DNA of 64,000 bases from assembly GCA_025356015.1 (NCBI GenBank), contig JANXYO010000036.1, forward strand, positions 1 to 64,000, in the 5' to 3' direction. The stretch is from Spirochaetaceae bacterium. GTDB lineage: Bacteria; Spirochaetota; Spirochaetia; Treponematales; Rectinemataceae. Shown piece by piece: positions 62,967 through 64,000 of this stretch; the stretch's first letter is position 1; every line of letters begins with the position of its first letter. The translations under genes and the position numbers were made by a program. The notes under the pieces were generated by a model that was not told where the DNA came from, searched no databases, and saw only the letters and a program-made list of their open reading frames with translations.

Positions 62967-64000
62967 CTAGGCCTTTGGTCCATCCGGCGCATTCTCATAC
63001 TCGGTCTCAAGCGAATCGACGAGTTCCTGGACGCGCACGATCTTCTGTACGCGGTAGGCGTTGGCCCCGGCGAAGGCAAAGCCCTTGTCGAGCCTGCCCT
63101 TCTGGGCGTTCAGGAGGGCCAGGGAGATGCAGTAGGGTGCCTTGGCGACGTCGCAGGTCACGATGCAGTGGTAGGGGCAGGAATAGGGCTTGCGCTCGCC
63201 TTTGGAGACGTCGGCGAGGAAGGTGTTGTGGATGGCTCGGCCAGGCATGCCCACGGGGCTCGAGATGATCTCGAGGTCGCTTTCCTTGGCAGAGACGTAG
63301 CTGTTCTTGAAATCGGCCGAGGCGTCGCATTCGTCGGTCGCGACAAAGCGGGTCGCCATCTGCACGCCTGCCGCTCCCATCTCGATGAATTTCTTGATGT
63401 CGGCGCCCGTGTAGACTCCGCCGCCGGCGATGACGGGGATCCTCCTGCCTGTGCGCTCCTCGAAGGGCTTCACCGCCTCGATGACCTCGGGAACGATGAT
63501 CTCGAGGGCGTGGCCCGGGTCGCCCAGGTCGTCCTTCTTGAAGCCGAGGTGGCCTCCGGCACGGGGACCCTCGACGACAAAGGCGTCGGGGAGGTAGTTG
63601 TACTTGTCGAGCCAGCGCTTGGCTATGAGGGCGGCCGCCCTGCCCGAGGATACGATGGGCACGAGCTTGGTCGCGCACTTGTCATGCAGGTATTCGGGAA
63701 GGTTCAAGGGGAGGCCGGCTCCGGCGAAGATCACGTCGATCTTCTCCTCGATGGCCGTCCTGACCATGTCGGCGAAATTGGTGAGGGCGACCATGATGTT
63801 CACACCCAGGATGCCCTTGGTCTGCTCCCGGGCCTTGCGGATCTCGCGCCTGAGGGCCCTGATGTTCGCGCCCAGGAAATCGGTGAAACCGTCGGGCTCG
63901 AGGAGGCCGATTCCTGCAGCCGCGATGACGCCGACGCCGCCTGCGTTCGCCGTGGCCGCGGCCAGGCCGGACAGGGAGATGCCAACACCCATGCCACCCT
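62967..64000 (-). CDS. Nitronate monooxygenase / 2-nitropropane dioxygenase-like flavoprotein, 5' end outside the window
   Basis: At least 343 residues are visible; the frame reads GGMGVGIS at the right edge of the window, so the N-terminal residues are cut off. It is a TIM-barrel FMN protein: GGMGVGISLSGLAAATANAGG-type phosphate-binding start (split: GGMGVGISLSGLAAA, TANAGGVGVIAAAG), DVIFAGAGLPLNLP, GGHLGF, PVIAGGGVYTG and GVQMATRFVATDEC. A Cys-rich stretch CPYHCIVTCDVAKAPYC near the C-terminus is not usual in the basic family and may bind a metal or Fe-S cluster; it occurs in some anaerobe members. Related to FabK enoyl-reductases; substrate is unknown. Confidence 0.87.
   Translation of the reverse strand, partial: GGMGVGISLSGLAAATANAGGVGVIAAAGIGLLEPDGFTDFLGANIRALRREIRKAREQTKGILGVNIMVALTNFADMVRTAIEEKIDVIFAGAGLPLNLPEYLHDKCATKLVPIVSSGRAAALIAKRWLDKYNYLPDAFVVEGPRAGGHLGFKKDDLGDPGHALEIIVPEVIEAVKPFEERTGRRIPVIAGGGVYTGADIKKFIEMGAAGVQMATRFVATDECDASADFKNSYVSAKESDLEIISSPVGMPGRAIHNTFLADVSKGERKPYSCPYHCIVTCDVAKAPYCISLALLNAQKGRLDKGFAFAGANAYRVQKIVRVQELVDSLETEYENAPDGPKA

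Overview
The window is a gene-dense, high-G+C (about two thirds by eye) Gram-negative chromosome segment. No rRNA, tRNA, CRISPR array, prophage or recognisable transposase was seen. Gene content (STAS proteins, a chemoreceptor/HD-GYP/GGDEF set, a PEGA-domain lipoprotein, a porin-like barrel, a rpsD gene outside any ribosomal operon, ABC sugar import, anaerobe-type flavo-Fe-S oxidoreductases) best fits a high-G+C member of the Spirochaetota. That placement is an inference with low to moderate confidence.

Layout. 1-3.3 kb: a truncated unknown gene, an unknown protein with an internal duplication, and two STAS proteins flanking an alpha/beta hydrolase, closed by a clear terminator. 3.4-8.4 kb (minus): an M3 oligopeptidase and a two-subunit FAD/Fe-S amine- or opine-type oxidoreductase. 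8.6-11.7 kb: a hybrid histidine kinase and a receiver/metallo-beta-lactamase fusion. 11.8-22.7 kb: a large copper-handling region. It holds two copper P1B-ATPases (the second frameshifted), a YHS protein, a cupredoxin, a HMA/DsbD-like/double-cupredoxin fusion, a CopZ-type chaperone and a lipoprotein. A gene remnant and a copied piece of the uxaE leader lie at its left edge. 22.7-27.4 kb (minus): a chemoreceptor, HD-GYP and GGDEF operon. 27.6-33.4 kb: rhodanese, thioredoxin-like protein, response regulator, a broken sensor kinase, a DUF2318-type protein, a frameshifted chromate transporter and a beta-propeller protein. 33.4-35.1 kb: a scrambled reductase remnant and a tagaturonate epimerase. 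35.1-38.7 kb: a heterodimeric ABC exporter. 38.8-47.7 kb: a sugar or sugar-acid uptake and catabolism locus (ABC importer, RpiR regulator, ketodeoxygluconate-type kinase, 6-phosphogluconate dehydrogenase, two further dehydrogenases). 47.8-50.5 kb: an Rrf2 regulator and quinol-type nitric oxide reductase. 50.7-64 kb: rpsD, adenylate cyclase, TonB/ExbD/ExbB, RecQ, a PAS sensor kinase, a PEGA lipoprotein, a DUF1697 protein, an outer-membrane barrel and a partial nitronate monooxygenase.

The most unusual signal is a set of small rearrangements. In the sensor kinase at 29.1-30.6 kb, the periplasmic sensor domain is present but reads backwards, as two adjacent blocks (219 and 90 bp) each inverted in place. 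Re-inverting both gives a natural, length-preserving kinase; as it stands the frame stops early. A dihydrofolate-reductase-family remnant at 33.4-33.7 kb is likewise shuffled and partly inverted. An 89-bp piece plus a 30-bp piece of the uxaE leader recur 22 kb away, fused to a truncated gene. Two further genes carry single frameshifts. Either this is an unusual small-scale inversion process (intragenic inversion or phase variation) or it is chimera and assembly noise. Read-level evidence would separate the two.

Regulatory reading: TTCATC direct repeats with an 11-bp period occur upstream of two copper-region genes and a related pair lies before the copper fusion gene, suggesting one OmpR-type regulator. 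A dyad precedes the Rrf2/norZ pair.
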